From: Desulfocicer sp963675955
GTDB taxonomy: Bacteria > Desulfobacterota > Desulfobacteria > Desulfobacterales > Desulfobacteraceae
Direction of reading: 5' to 3'
NCBI GenBank assembly: GCA_963675955.2
Contig: CAXXVR010000002.1
Span: 1,178,001 to 1,242,000 of the forward strand
DNA: 64,000 bases
Position numbers and translations under genes: made by a program. Below the pieces are notes generated by a model that did not search any database, was not told the DNA's origin, and saw only the letters and a list, made by a program, of their open reading frames with translations. Positions 1 through 8,309 of this stretch are shown piece by piece; within the stretch, counting starts at the first letter, position 1, and every line of letters begins with the position of its first letter.

Positions 1-1
1 A

Positions 2-562
2 AGCGTCTATAAAAACAAATGGGAATTTACATACAAAATACAATGGACTGTAGACGAACAAGCCGTTGCCGATGCAGCCAAAACGGATGGAATTTTTCCA
101 TTGATTACAAATACGGCTCTGGAAGCCAGTGATGTATTAAAAAGATATAAAAGACAGCCATTTCTCGAGAAACGAATGTATACAAAAAAAACGGTCCTGG
201 AAGTGGCTCCGGTTTTTCTGAAAAAAGAAAAACGCATTGAAGCCATGCTTTTTCTTTATTTCATAGCGTTGATGATTGTATCCCTCATCGAACGAAAGAT
301 ACGCATAAACATGATAAATGAAAATATCGAAAAGCTGCCGATCTTGCCGCAGGGTATGAACTCTAAAAAGCCAACATGGAACAATATTCGATATTTTTTT
401 CGAAATGTCCATTACTCAGAAATAATACGAAATGGCAAATGTATACAAGCAGCAGTAAAAGGGATCAGTGCTTTGCATGAACAGATCAATAGACTATTAG
501 ACGTTCCCGAATCAGTATATCAAAACCTCCAAGGTAGCTGGTGGCAGTTTAAGGGGACATGA
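2..562 (+). mobile_element. IS1634-like transposase, 3' part (cut by window edge)
   Basis: An open frame runs in from the left edge and ends at TGA 560-562. It has about 186 codons, so only the C-terminal part of the transposase is in the window. The protein carries DGIFPLITNT near its start, then a conserved block around YKRQPFLEKR, VAPVFLKKEKRIEA and an ALMIVSLIERKIR helix. This is the layout I know from the C-terminal DDE region of IS1634-family transposases. The frame is uninterrupted here. I cannot see the 5' half or the left terminal repeat, so it is not possible to say whether the element is intact. The family call is by eye. Confidence 0.75.
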
Positions 563-625
563 TTAATGCTTCACTTATACTTGGCTGGAATATTTTGAAA
601 ATATTTTTAGATAGTGCGAAATGTA

Positions 626-702
626 AGTTTTAAGCATGGAATCTATCCCTAAAAAGAACGTATCATGTTTTAAATTAACCTGTTAGTATGGCCCGACCCC
701 AT
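626..702 (+). repeat. Direct repeat A, copy 1 (~77 bp)
   Basis: This stretch begins AGTTTTAAGCAT and ends GGCCCGACCCCAT. It matches 4045-4122 in the same orientation with only scattered differences. It is followed by a second short GACCCCATACCCC run at about 719-732. The two copies bracket three enzyme genes. The GACCCCAT-type core resembles repeats often seen near RAYT or IS200-like transposases, but no such gene is visible here. Confidence 0.8.
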
Positions 703-851
703 ACCCCATTACATACAATGACCCCATACCCCAAAACGTAGACACACGCCAAAATTGACCTAATCGCCAAAAACCACGCCAGTCAAGCGATACAGCCAAT
801 TTGCATATTTACAAAACTCAAACCCAAGTAAAATAATCAGGTTAAATATTA

Positions 852-1724
852 ATGGTTAAAAATTCTCTGCCTCCACCCATTTTCATTAAGGGTAAAAATA
901 ACAGTCAAATTGCGTTATATCGATATGCAAATCCGTCAAGCGTATCCCCGCCGGTGATAATGACACACGGCACTTTTTCCAATGCAATGATTTGTGAAAA
1001 ATTGGCAGAATATTTGAATGCCAATGGATTTGAGTGCTGGATTTATGAATGGATTGGGCATGGGCTTAGTGAACATGGACCGCTGTATGCCGATGTTGAA
1101 AGGTTTGCGCTTAATGATGTTCCAACTGTAATTCAAGCGGTTTTAGCAGAAACAAATAAAAAATTATGCATTTGGGTAGCCCACAGTGGAGGTGGTTTTT
1201 TGCCGCTTATTTATATGGCGAGAAATCTACACCGGCAGTATGAAATAGGAACGCTTGTTGGGATAGGTTCCCAAACAACTGGGGCAGGTAAAACTTGGAT
1301 CGGTAAGCTAATCACAAGAATTGTCCCCATACTCTTTCAAGTGCTTGGAAAAGTGCCAGGACCATTGTTTGGGTTAGGACCAGAAGATGAATTTTCAGGG
1401 TTCTTAAATCAATGGTGCAAATGGAATCGTTCTGGAAAGTGGGTTGGCGAAGATGGTTTCAACTATTACAAAGCAATGAAAGATATCCATATACCAACGT
1501 TGTTCATCGCGGGTGGCAATGATTTGATCGCACCATCTGATGGATGTCAACAACTGTTTCAGTCATTAGGCAGCACCAAAAAAAAATATGTTTTGTGCTC
1601 AAAAGCCAATGGTTATAAGGAAAATTACAATCATCCAAGACTTATAGCCAGTCAAAATTCAAGAACAGAAATATGGCCCATCGTGCTTGAATTTATTAGC
1701 CTTGCCAGAATGTCCCTTCCATAA
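852..1724 (+). CDS. Alpha/beta hydrolase
   Basis: This is a 290-residue protein with the alpha/beta-hydrolase layout. An oxyanion-loop HGTFSN lies near residue 39. The nucleophile elbow is AHSGG with Ser112, so the usual Gly before the His is Ala. A GGNDLIAP segment near 225-232 supplies the acid, and a late His sits in NYNHPRL near 255. The family includes esterases, lipases and C-C hydrolases, and the substrate cannot be read from sequence. No signal peptide is seen, so it is probably cytoplasmic. The start has only a weak upstream ribosome site. It stands alone, about 290 bases after the transposase, inside the segment bounded by direct repeat A, which suggests an accessory gene. Confidence 0.8.
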   Translation: MVKNSLPPPIFIKGKNNSQIALYRYANPSSVSPPVIMTHGTFSNAMICEKLAEYLNANGFECWIYEWIGHGLSEHGPLYADVERFALNDVPTVIQAVLAETNKKLCIWVAHSGGGFLPLIYMARNLHRQYEIGTLVGIGSQTTGAGKTWIGKLITRIVPILFQVLGKVPGPLFGLGPEDEFSGFLNQWCKWNRSGKWVGEDGFNYYKAMKDIHIPTLFIAGGNDLIAPSDGCQQLFQSLGSTKKKYVLCSKANGYKENYNHPRLIASQNSRTEIWPIVLEFISLARMSLP

Positions 1725-2181
1725 TTTTAATTTGGTAGGGAATGGATATGCAGTTGTGGGACTTTTCCCCCTGGTTTTGTATGTAGTTTGCAATGATTCA
1801 CCCCCTGTTGAAAGTAAAGATTCCCCCCTTATCCAAGGCATTGACTTGTAATGAAAGGCACTCAAATGTTCTTTGAAATTTTTTCTGATCATCTTGAATG
1901 AAACAGTTTTTAGATTGTTAATGAATTTACTTGATCAAGCGTTGACCCCATTGAACCTACCAACTATGATAAATAAACCATATTGTGACTAAGCCGGAAA
2001 GATGAAAGATGGAAATGCATCCGACTTTACGTAGGTTTTCAATAAGTTGAGGTATTCACTGAACTTTTTTGAATACCACCCAGGGCGTAAAGGGTAATCT
2101 GGCTTTATCAGTTCGAGGCTATTGAGAAGTTATGACTGTACTGCACAAGTATCTAAATTTTCAGCTAAAAGGAGAAGTAAA
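1725..2181. other. Intergenic, no gene seen
   Basis: There are about 450 bases between the hydrolase and the nitroreductase. They contain a few C-runs (TTCCCCC, CACCCCC, TTCCCCCC between 1765 and 1830) but no convincing reading frame or RNA gene. A GGAG at 2171-2174 serves the next gene. Confidence 0.6.
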
Positions 2182-2844
2182 ATGAGCATTAATGAAATAT
2201 TGAAAAAACGTTTATCCGTTCGGGCTTTTTTGGATAAACCTGTACCCGAGGAAATCTTAAATCGGATTTTCAGCAGTGCCCAGAGTTCTCCGTCCAACTG
2301 CAATGTTCAACCATGGCAGATTTATGTGGTATCCGGTGCAAAAAAAGATGAGTTAAAGGATAAACTGGTGGGAGTTGTGATGGGCGGTAACGCCCCAAAT
2401 CCTGATTTTGACTGGCAAGTCAAATATGAAGGGATTCACAAGGAACGGCAATATGGTTCAGCTTACGCCCTTTATAATGCCATGGGCATTGAAAGAAGCG
2501 ATAAAGAGGCCAGAATGATGGCAATGCTTCGGAACTGGATGTTTTTTGATGCACCCCATGTATTGTTTTTTACCATGGAAAAGTACCTGAATATCATGGG
2601 GGCTGTGGACATGGGGATCTATGCTCAGACCCTGTCTCTGTTGATGATGGAATCAGGTATATCAAGTTGCATGCAGGGTGCGCTTGGGCAGTTTCCCGAC
2701 CCTGTTCGAGAATTTTTATCGATCCCTGAAAGCCATGGTATTCTTTTTGGTATGTCTTTTGGCTATGAAGATACAACCGCCAAAGTAAACACCACGCGTA
2801 CGGAAAGAGTGGCGCTGGAAGATTCGGTGACATTTTTGTCGTAG
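2182..2844 (+). CDS. Nitroreductase-family flavoprotein
   Basis: This 220-residue protein begins MSINEILKKRLSVRAFLDKP, with the S-x-R-x-F opening that binds FMN phosphate in nitroreductases. It continues with SSAQSSPSNCNVQPW, the typical P-S-x-x-N-x-Q-P-W dimer and FMN motif. A late CMQGALGQFP and GMSFGYED complete the fold. The family makes FMN-dependent, NAD(P)H-linked reductases of nitroaromatics, quinones or enones, and the true substrate here is unknown. I chose ATG 2182 because GGAG at 2171-2174 is well placed and the family homology starts there. An upstream in-frame ATG at 2122 would add 20 unlikely residues. Confidence 0.88.
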   Translation: MSINEILKKRLSVRAFLDKPVPEEILNRIFSSAQSSPSNCNVQPWQIYVVSGAKKDELKDKLVGVVMGGNAPNPDFDWQVKYEGIHKERQYGSAYALYNAMGIERSDKEARMMAMLRNWMFFDAPHVLFFTMEKYLNIMGAVDMGIYAQTLSLLMMESGISSCMQGALGQFPDPVREFLSIPESHGILFGMSFGYEDTTAKVNTTRTERVALEDSVTFLS

Positions 2845-3006
2845 TATTGTGTTTATTGGGTTTTTCAGATTTAAAAATAAAGACATGGAAAAGATATAAT
2901 TGTTGGACCAGCTGGATCAGGTTACGAGAACATATTGATATTAAAACAATAGATTTGATTTTTTAGCCGTTATAATCTGAAAAAATTAAGATGGAAGGAA
3001 AATTGG

Positions 3007-3951
3007 ATGAAAAAAAATAAAGCGATCATTTTGTCCAGTGATGCCAATACTTATGGGGACCTTTTACTTGGGGAAGATTTGCCGGGACTTTCCATTGAAG
3101 TCTGCCGGAATGTGGATCAGGCTGAACCCCATCTGGAGAACAGTGATATCCTTTTTGGAACCCCGGCCCTTGTTTGTCCATTGTTGTCCCGGGTTCCCCG
3201 GTTAAAATGGGTTCAGTCCATGTGGGCGGGCATTAGCCCTTTTTTGACACCTGGCATGCGACAGGACTATATTTTAACAGGGGTAAAAGAGGTGTTTGGG
3301 CACATGATGGCTGAGTATGTGATCTGTCATATGTTAATGCATGAGCGCCGTTCCCTTGACCGCTTTAAAACGCAAATGGAAGGGCAATGGGATACCACAT
3401 CACCGGGAACGCTTATGGGCAAATGTGTGGGGATTATGGGGATTGGTTCCATTGGGATGGCCATTGCCGGTACGGCAAAATTCTTTGGCATGAAAACCCG
3501 GGGATTTTCCCGGACACAAACCCAATGTAAAGATATTGATCGCTGTTATTTACCCTGGGAACTGACATCCTTTGTTAATGGAGTAGACTATCTGGTGTGT
3601 GTGCTGCCAGATACACCTGAGACCACTGGGATCATTAATGAAACCCTGTTAAATGCCATACCGGATACCGCCCTTATCATAAACGTTGGCCGAGGAAATA
3701 TTATCCATGAGTCAGCCTTGATCCAGGCATTGGAAAACAAGGAGATCGCAGGGGCTGTGCTGGATGTGTTCCAGGAGGAACCCCTGCCGCCGGATCATGG
3801 GTTTTGGAAAACCCCCAATACCCTTATCACCTCCCACACGGCGGCATTGAGTTTTCCTGGGGATATCTCCCCCATATTTGTTGAGAATTATCGACGCTTC
3901 ATTAATAACAAACCTCTGATGTACCAGATTGATTTTGATCATGGTTATTAG
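3007..3951 (+). CDS. D-isomer-specific 2-hydroxyacid dehydrogenase
   Basis: This is a 314-residue NAD(P)-dependent dehydrogenase of the D-2-hydroxyacid family. The Rossmann motif is GIMGIGSIGMA near 140. The catalytic Arg lies in INVGRGNIIHESAL near 230, the Glu in DVFQEEPLPPDHGFW near 260, and the His in SHTAA near 280. The N-terminal half is shorter and less conserved than in phosphoglycerate dehydrogenase, closer to the GhrA-like glyoxylate/hydroxypyruvate reductase branch. It probably interconverts a 2-oxoacid and a D-2-hydroxyacid. GGAAGGA precedes the ATG by about 8 bases. It is the last gene before direct repeat A copy 2. Confidence 0.88.
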   Translation: MKKNKAIILSSDANTYGDLLLGEDLPGLSIEVCRNVDQAEPHLENSDILFGTPALVCPLLSRVPRLKWVQSMWAGISPFLTPGMRQDYILTGVKEVFGHMMAEYVICHMLMHERRSLDRFKTQMEGQWDTTSPGTLMGKCVGIMGIGSIGMAIAGTAKFFGMKTRGFSRTQTQCKDIDRCYLPWELTSFVNGVDYLVCVLPDTPETTGIINETLLNAIPDTALIINVGRGNIIHESALIQALENKEIAGAVLDVFQEEPLPPDHGFWKTPNTLITSHTAALSFPGDISPIFVENYRRFINNKPLMYQIDFDHGY

Positions 3952-4044
3952 ACATAGTCATCATATCGTTTGAATACCCGAATACTTTTATCTGGTCATG
4001 ATATGTTTTTTCTTTTAAAGTGGTATTTTTAGGGGCAAAAATAT

Positions 4045-4150
4045 AGTTTTAAGCATAGAATATAGCCCTAAAAAAGAACGTATCACGTTTTAAATCAACC
4101 TGTTACTTTGGCCCGACCCCATCTTTGTACTTTGGCCCGACCCCATCTTT
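4045..4150 (+). repeat. Direct repeat A, copy 2, with a 24-bp tandem tail
   Basis: Positions 4045-4122 match 626-702 base for base apart from about ten differences. The tail is extended by a near-perfect tandem duplication of a 24-base unit containing TTTGGCCCGACCCCATC (4105-4150). It ends just before the stop codon of the convergent channel gene at 4158. Confidence 0.8.
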
Positions 4151-4157
4151 CTTTCTC

Positions 4158-5411
4158 TTACAACCTGGCAGGCCGCAGATAGGCCCCCCAATATCCCAGG
4201 CCCACAAAAAAGACACCGCCAACAACATTGCCAAGGGTTACCGGAATGAGATTGTTGATAAAAAAGGCAGCCCAGGTCAGGGATTCCAGATCCAGTCCCG
4301 GAGGTGCTATTCCGGCCCAGCGGTTCAGGAAAATACCATTGGGAATAAAGTACATATTGGCCACACAATGCTCAAATCCGATGGCAACAAAGCCCATTAT
4401 GGGAAAAAAGATTGCAAAAATTTTACCGATCACCTGACGGGAGGCCAGGGCCATCCACACGGCAAGACAGACCATCCAGTTACACCCAACAGCCCGGACA
4501 AAGGCTTCGGTAAAGGAAAGATTCACCTTGCCGCAGGCCACCTTTACAGCGGCCTCTCCCAGGGCGTTATCCCCGGTTTTCCAGAGGCCGGACAGGTAAA
4601 AAAGCAAGGCAAGCAGAATTGATCCCAGGAAATTTGCACAGTAGACAACCCCCCACTTGGCCATCATTTTTTTCCAGGTAATCTGGCCGGTCATCACACT
4701 GGAAATCATCAGATTGTTTCCGGTGAACAACTCGGCACCCGCAATGATGACCAGCATCAGGCCAATACTGAAGGCCGCTCCGCCGATCAGTTTTTTTAAT
4801 CCCACCCCCACGATGGGAGAAATATCAAAGGTAACAGATGCGGCAAACAGTCCTCCAAATCCGATATAGGCACCTGCCAGTACCCCAAGGACAAACAGGG
4901 ACACCCAGGGAGAGTTGGCCTTGGCCACGCCCACCTTCTGTGCCACGGTTTCTGCGATGCTCTTGGGGCCCTTGTCATCCAGATTGGGGATGGGAAATTT
5001 TTCCAGCATGGAGTCAAACCTGCGCATGGCTTTTTTCTGCTGGCTGAGCTTACGGTTCATTGCTTTGCGCACCGTCAGGGTAATCTCTTCAGGGGTAAAG
5101 GGCTTGGGTAAAAAATCCATTGCCCCCCGCCTCATGGCACCGGTGGCCCGATCCAGGGAGGGGTAACCGCTGAACATGACCACGGCAGATTCCGGTGTCC
5201 GCTCCTCCAATGCCGCCACCACATCCAGCCCGTCAAATTCCGGCATTTTCCAGTCGCACAGAATGATATTAAATTTGTTTTCCGCAGCCAGTTTTAAACC
5301 ATTCGCAGGGTCATCCGTTGTCTGGACCTCAAATCCCTCATCCGAAAAGATGCGTCGACAGGATTCCAGAACTGCGGGGTCATCATCAATCACCAACATA
5401 GTTTCAGCCAT
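4158..5411 (-). CDS. Response-regulator receiver domain fused to a formate/nitrite-type (FNT) channel
   Basis: This is one continuous 417-residue frame with two complete modules. Residues 1-120 form a CheY-like receiver: acidic pair DDD at 9-11, phosphoacceptor Asp53 in LCDWKMP, Ser81 at the switch position, and Lys103 in PKPFTPEE. After a charged, probably helical linker (121-150), residues 150-417 form an FNT channel. It starts with the family N-terminus (SIAETVAQKVGVAKAN), then AGAYIGFGGLFA, the omega-loop segment AELFTGNN, and GFEHCVANM. His348 there corresponds to the central pore His209 of E. coli FocA. FNT proteins pass formate, nitrite or hydrosulfide across the inner membrane as pentamers. 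No frameshift or stop separates the modules. Start: ATG 5411 with GGAG about 9 bases upstream. It is third in an operon with a kinase and a lone receiver. Formate is a guess for the substrate. Confidence 0.93.
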   Translation of the reverse strand: MAETMLVIDDDPAVLESCRRIFSDEGFEVQTTDDPANGLKLAAENKFNIILCDWKMPEFDGLDVVAALEERTPESAVVMFSGYPSLDRATGAMRRGAMDFLPKPFTPEEITLTVRKAMNRKLSQQKKAMRRFDSMLEKFPIPNLDDKGPKSIAETVAQKVGVAKANSPWVSLFVLGVLAGAYIGFGGLFAASVTFDISPIVGVGLKKLIGGAAFSIGLMLVIIAGAELFTGNNLMISSVMTGQITWKKMMAKWGVVYCANFLGSILLALLFYLSGLWKTGDNALGEAAVKVACGKVNLSFTEAFVRAVGCNWMVCLAVWMALASRQVIGKIFAIFFPIMGFVAIGFEHCVANMYFIPNGIFLNRWAGIAPPGLDLESLTWAAFFINNLIPVTLGNVVGGVFFVGLGYWGAYLRPARL

Positions 5412-5526
5412 ATTGTTTTTTCTCCGTTGTTTCAGTTTTTATCATCAACATGTCCCACACAAAATCGGACATTTTGATCTGGGGTGAACAGGGCAAAGAG
5501 TGGGGATTACGGCATCTTGATTCCTG

Positions 5527-5898
5527 TTATTCGGTTGGTTTTTTTTTCAGGTTTTTCCATATGGCATTTAGGAGCTCTTCTGGAGTAAAGGGTTTGGCAA
5601 TAAATCCTTCCACACCTCCCTGGCTTCCCTTTTCAATGGTTTCCTGGGTCAGGTAACCTGTCATCATAAGAATTGCCATATCCGGCCACTTTTTTTTTGC
5701 CTGCGAAACCAGCTGAAATCCGTCCTGTTTTGGCATCTTAATGTCAGTTAACATCAGGTCAAAGCGTTCTGCCTTTTCGAGAATCTCTTTGGCCTGTCTG
5801 CTATTTCCAGCCGTTTGGATCGATATCCCCTCCTCCTTTAGTATCCGCTTGCAACTCTCCACGACCATGGCATCGTCATCAACGATTAATATTCTCAT
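5527..5898 (-). CDS. Stand-alone response-regulator receiver protein
   Basis: This 123-residue protein is only a receiver domain. It has the acidic DDD at residues 7-9, phosphoacceptor Asp52 in LTDIKMP, Thr80 in MMTGY and Lys102 in IAKPFTPEE, so all catalytic positions are kept. It has no output domain, as in CheY or Spo0F-type proteins that act on a partner or shuttle phosphate. I start it at ATG 5898, where MRILIVDDD begins and GGAG lies upstream. A longer in-frame start at 5943 would overlap the kinase gene. The kinase stop (5900-5902) is one base away, so the two are translationally linked. The receiver is similar in sequence to that of the downstream REC-FNT fusion. Confidence 0.92.
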   Translation of the reverse strand: MRILIVDDDAMVVESCKRILKEEGISIQTAGNSRQAKEILEKAERFDLMLTDIKMPKQDGFQLVSQAKKKWPDMAILMMTGYLTQETIEKGSQGGVEGFIAKPFTPEELLNAIWKNLKKKPTE

Positions 5899-5899
5899 T

Positions 5900-7891
5900 T
5901 TATATATTACTCCCTGTTTGGGGTTCACAACTGGGTTGGTCACACCATTTGTTATTCTGGGGAGAACTCTTCTCCGGTTTCACCGGCAACCATATGGCAA
6001 AGGCACTGCCTTTTCCCACCTTACTCTGTACGCTGATACTCCCGCCATGCCTTTCAACAATACCTGCAGAAACCGCCAGACCCAGCCCCGTGCCCTTGCC
6101 GACTTCTTTAGTGGTAAAAAAAGGATCAAACAATTTATCCAGATGCTCTGGGTCAATACCGCTGCCCGTGTCCCGGATCACGATCTCAATACCGGTTCGT
6201 CCCATAAAGGTTGCAGAGCGAAAATGGATATAAATCTGCCCCCCGGGCTTGGTGGCGTCCAGAGCGTTGATGATTATGTTCACAATGACACTCTGAAAAT
6301 GATTGCGATCCAGGGTCACCATGGGTAAGCTGTCTTTTCTTTTAAAATTGAGGCCAACCCCCCGAATAAGGGCATTATTTTCCATCAGGCTTACGCAATC
6401 TCCCATGAGCCGGTTCAGGTTGATGCTTTCTGGATCCAGATGGGTCTGTCGAGAAAAATTGAGCAGACCCTTGACGATGTTGCGAACACGTTCTGTCTGC
6501 AGGGCAACGGTCTTCAGGTCTTCTCGTACATCATCGGGCAAGGATTTTCGTCGGAGGATCAGATGGGTGAAGGTCAGAACTGCGGTCAGGGGATTATTGA
6601 TTTCATGGGCCACGCCTGCAGCCAGTTTACCCACGGAGGCCTGTTTTTCTGACTGCAGCATTCGGGTCTCATGTTCCTCGTGGCGCTGCTGTTCCCGTTC
6701 TCTGAGGGCACTTGCCATTTTTTCAAATTTCTTCTGGAGCAGACCAATATCGCTTTTTGATATGGGACCGATTTCCGGCAGGAGGTTACCATTGGAAATT
6801 TCAACGCTGGCCTTGATCAACTGATTCACTGGACCCAGTATCCGGTTGGCCAACAGCCATCCCAAACCAATGGACAGGGCCACACCGGCCAGGGTTATTC
6901 CGGAAAAGACCCAGAGTGCCCTTTGGCGAACATCTGCGTATTTGGCTTCCAGCACACCCACATATAGCATTCCCACACGATTATTGAAAATATCCGTAAT
7001 GGGTTCATAGGCAGTGATGTACCAGTTATTCACCACAAAGGCCCGATCTGTCCAGCGCTTGCCGCCGTTCAGAACACGCTGGGTAACTTCGTTGGAAGCA
7101 TGGGTGCCGATGGCACGGGTACCGTCCTTTTTCATAACATTGGTGGAAACACGAAGATCTTTAAAAAAAATGGTGGCATTGCCCATTTTATGGCCTTTAT
7201 ATAGCTCATTTTTAAAGACCGTGTCCCCGATTTTGTCCACAATGGATTGATCTCGGTTGAGAACGATTCCCCCGTAGATAATTCCCAGTGGCCTGCCATC
7301 CACCGTAACCGGCACAGCCGCAGCAATGGCAAGACCGTCACCCGCCTCGGTTTGAATTCCCCTATTATCCTGGTTGTCCGTAGGACTTTGAATCAATACA
7401 CGTTGTGCCAATTTCGGATTTTCCTGCCCGAGCATTGCCTGGTCCAGCACCACCGTTCCAGCCACTGCATCACCAGTGGTCAGGACAAATTCCGTCACCG
7501 GATTTTTTCCCGGCAGCACCCCATCTGCCGGGGCATACGCTCCCATGCGGCAGATAACGGCCCCGTCTGGAGAGACAACTCCGGCAAAATCCAGATTTCC
7601 GCGAATGGCCACCTGATCCAGAAGGCTCATCAGTGACATGCGATCACCGGTATCCAATGCAGAGTGAACATCCCCAGACAGACCAATGGTTTCCAGAGAC
7701 AGCCTAATGGCATTGACCCGATCATCATAGATAACACGGGCCACATTTAAATCCTGGCTTACCCTATGGTGGGCCTCACTGAGTATGGAGTTGTACAGCA
7801 TCTGACCACCAACAATCAGAGAGACTATGCCCACCAGTAAAGAGACACTGATAAAGCTGACAATAAGTTTGGAACGGGTTGAATAGAACAT
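5900..7891 (-). CDS. Membrane sensor histidine kinase (Cache-HAMP-HisKA-HATPase)
   Basis: This 663-residue kinase is first in the operon with the two receiver proteins. Transmembrane segments lie near 9-30 and 326-348 and enclose a periplasmic Cache-like sensor (about 40-320). The sensor has a WYITAYEPI...VGMLYVGV end typical of Cache_3-type domains that bind small organic acids. A HAMP domain (about 350-400) follows, then HisKA with His429 in GVAHEINNPL. The ATPase shows N542 in INALDA, DTGSGI near 574 and GKGTGLGL near 598. It has no receiver of its own, so the lone receiver and the REC-FNT fusion are the natural phosphate acceptors. That pairing is inferred from gene order. A sigma-54-type promoter lies about 270 bases upstream. 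Confidence 0.93.
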   Translation of the reverse strand: MFYSTRSKLIVSFISVSLLVGIVSLIVGGQMLYNSILSEAHHRVSQDLNVARVIYDDRVNAIRLSLETIGLSGDVHSALDTGDRMSLMSLLDQVAIRGNLDFAGVVSPDGAVICRMGAYAPADGVLPGKNPVTEFVLTTGDAVAGTVVLDQAMLGQENPKLAQRVLIQSPTDNQDNRGIQTEAGDGLAIAAAVPVTVDGRPLGIIYGGIVLNRDQSIVDKIGDTVFKNELYKGHKMGNATIFFKDLRVSTNVMKKDGTRAIGTHASNEVTQRVLNGGKRWTDRAFVVNNWYITAYEPITDIFNNRVGMLYVGVLEAKYADVRQRALWVFSGITLAGVALSIGLGWLLANRILGPVNQLIKASVEISNGNLLPEIGPISKSDIGLLQKKFEKMASALREREQQRHEEHETRMLQSEKQASVGKLAAGVAHEINNPLTAVLTFTHLILRRKSLPDDVREDLKTVALQTERVRNIVKGLLNFSRQTHLDPESINLNRLMGDCVSLMENNALIRGVGLNFKRKDSLPMVTLDRNHFQSVIVNIIINALDATKPGGQIYIHFRSATFMGRTGIEIVIRDTGSGIDPEHLDKLFDPFFTTKEVGKGTGLGLAVSAGIVERHGGSISVQSKVGKGSAFAIWLPVKPEKSSPQNNKWCDQPSCEPQTGSNI

Positions 7892-8160
7892 TATTTATTC
7901 CGGGCTTGCGGCTCCGTGTTTTATGGGGCTCTGGTAACGTTCAAAGCAGAGAATTAATATCATGATGAACATTACACTCCAGAGGTTACGCCATGTTGGG
8001 TTCATTACTCGTCAGTCATAGGTTCTCCAATTTGCCATCATATAATGTGTTTCTTTAAAATTGAAATTGACACATATGGCATGGAAAATAAGAGTTCAGG
8101 ACTCATGAGCTCATTATCTAACGAGTTTTATTAAAATAATTCTAAAAGTTCATCGAAGCA

Positions 8161-8178
8161 AAGCAATAAGTATGCCAG
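8161..8178 (-). promoter_or_regulatory. Sigma-54 (-24/-12) promoter for the kinase-REC-FNT operon
   Basis: Read on the minus strand the motif is CTGGCATACTTATTGCTT. The invariant GG (8176-8175) and GC (8164-8163) are separated by exactly 10 bases, and both flanks match the consensus (TGGCA and TTGCT). Transcription would start near 8150, giving a leader of about 260 bases before ATG 7891. The activator is unknown. Confidence 0.65.
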
Positions 8179-8203
8179 TTAATTTTGTATTTTTAAAAAA
8201 GAT

Positions 8204-8309
8204 GGCATCCTTCATATCATTTCAAGGGTAGTTTACACTTTTTTAAACAGGATTCCCGATAAATGGGCCAGTTACCTCGTAAAAATGTAAACTAAAAATA
8301 AAGGATGTC
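8204..8309. repeat. Nested inverted repeat (~105 bp)
   Basis: The outer arms GGCATCCTT (8204-8212) and AAGGATGTC (8301-8309) enclose inner arms TAGTTTACACTTTTT (8229-8243) and AAAAATGTAAACTA (8281-8294). The inner arms look like terminal repeats of a small insertion-sequence relic or MITE. It could equally fold as a transcript hairpin. It lies just upstream of the sigma-54 promoter. Confidence 0.6.
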
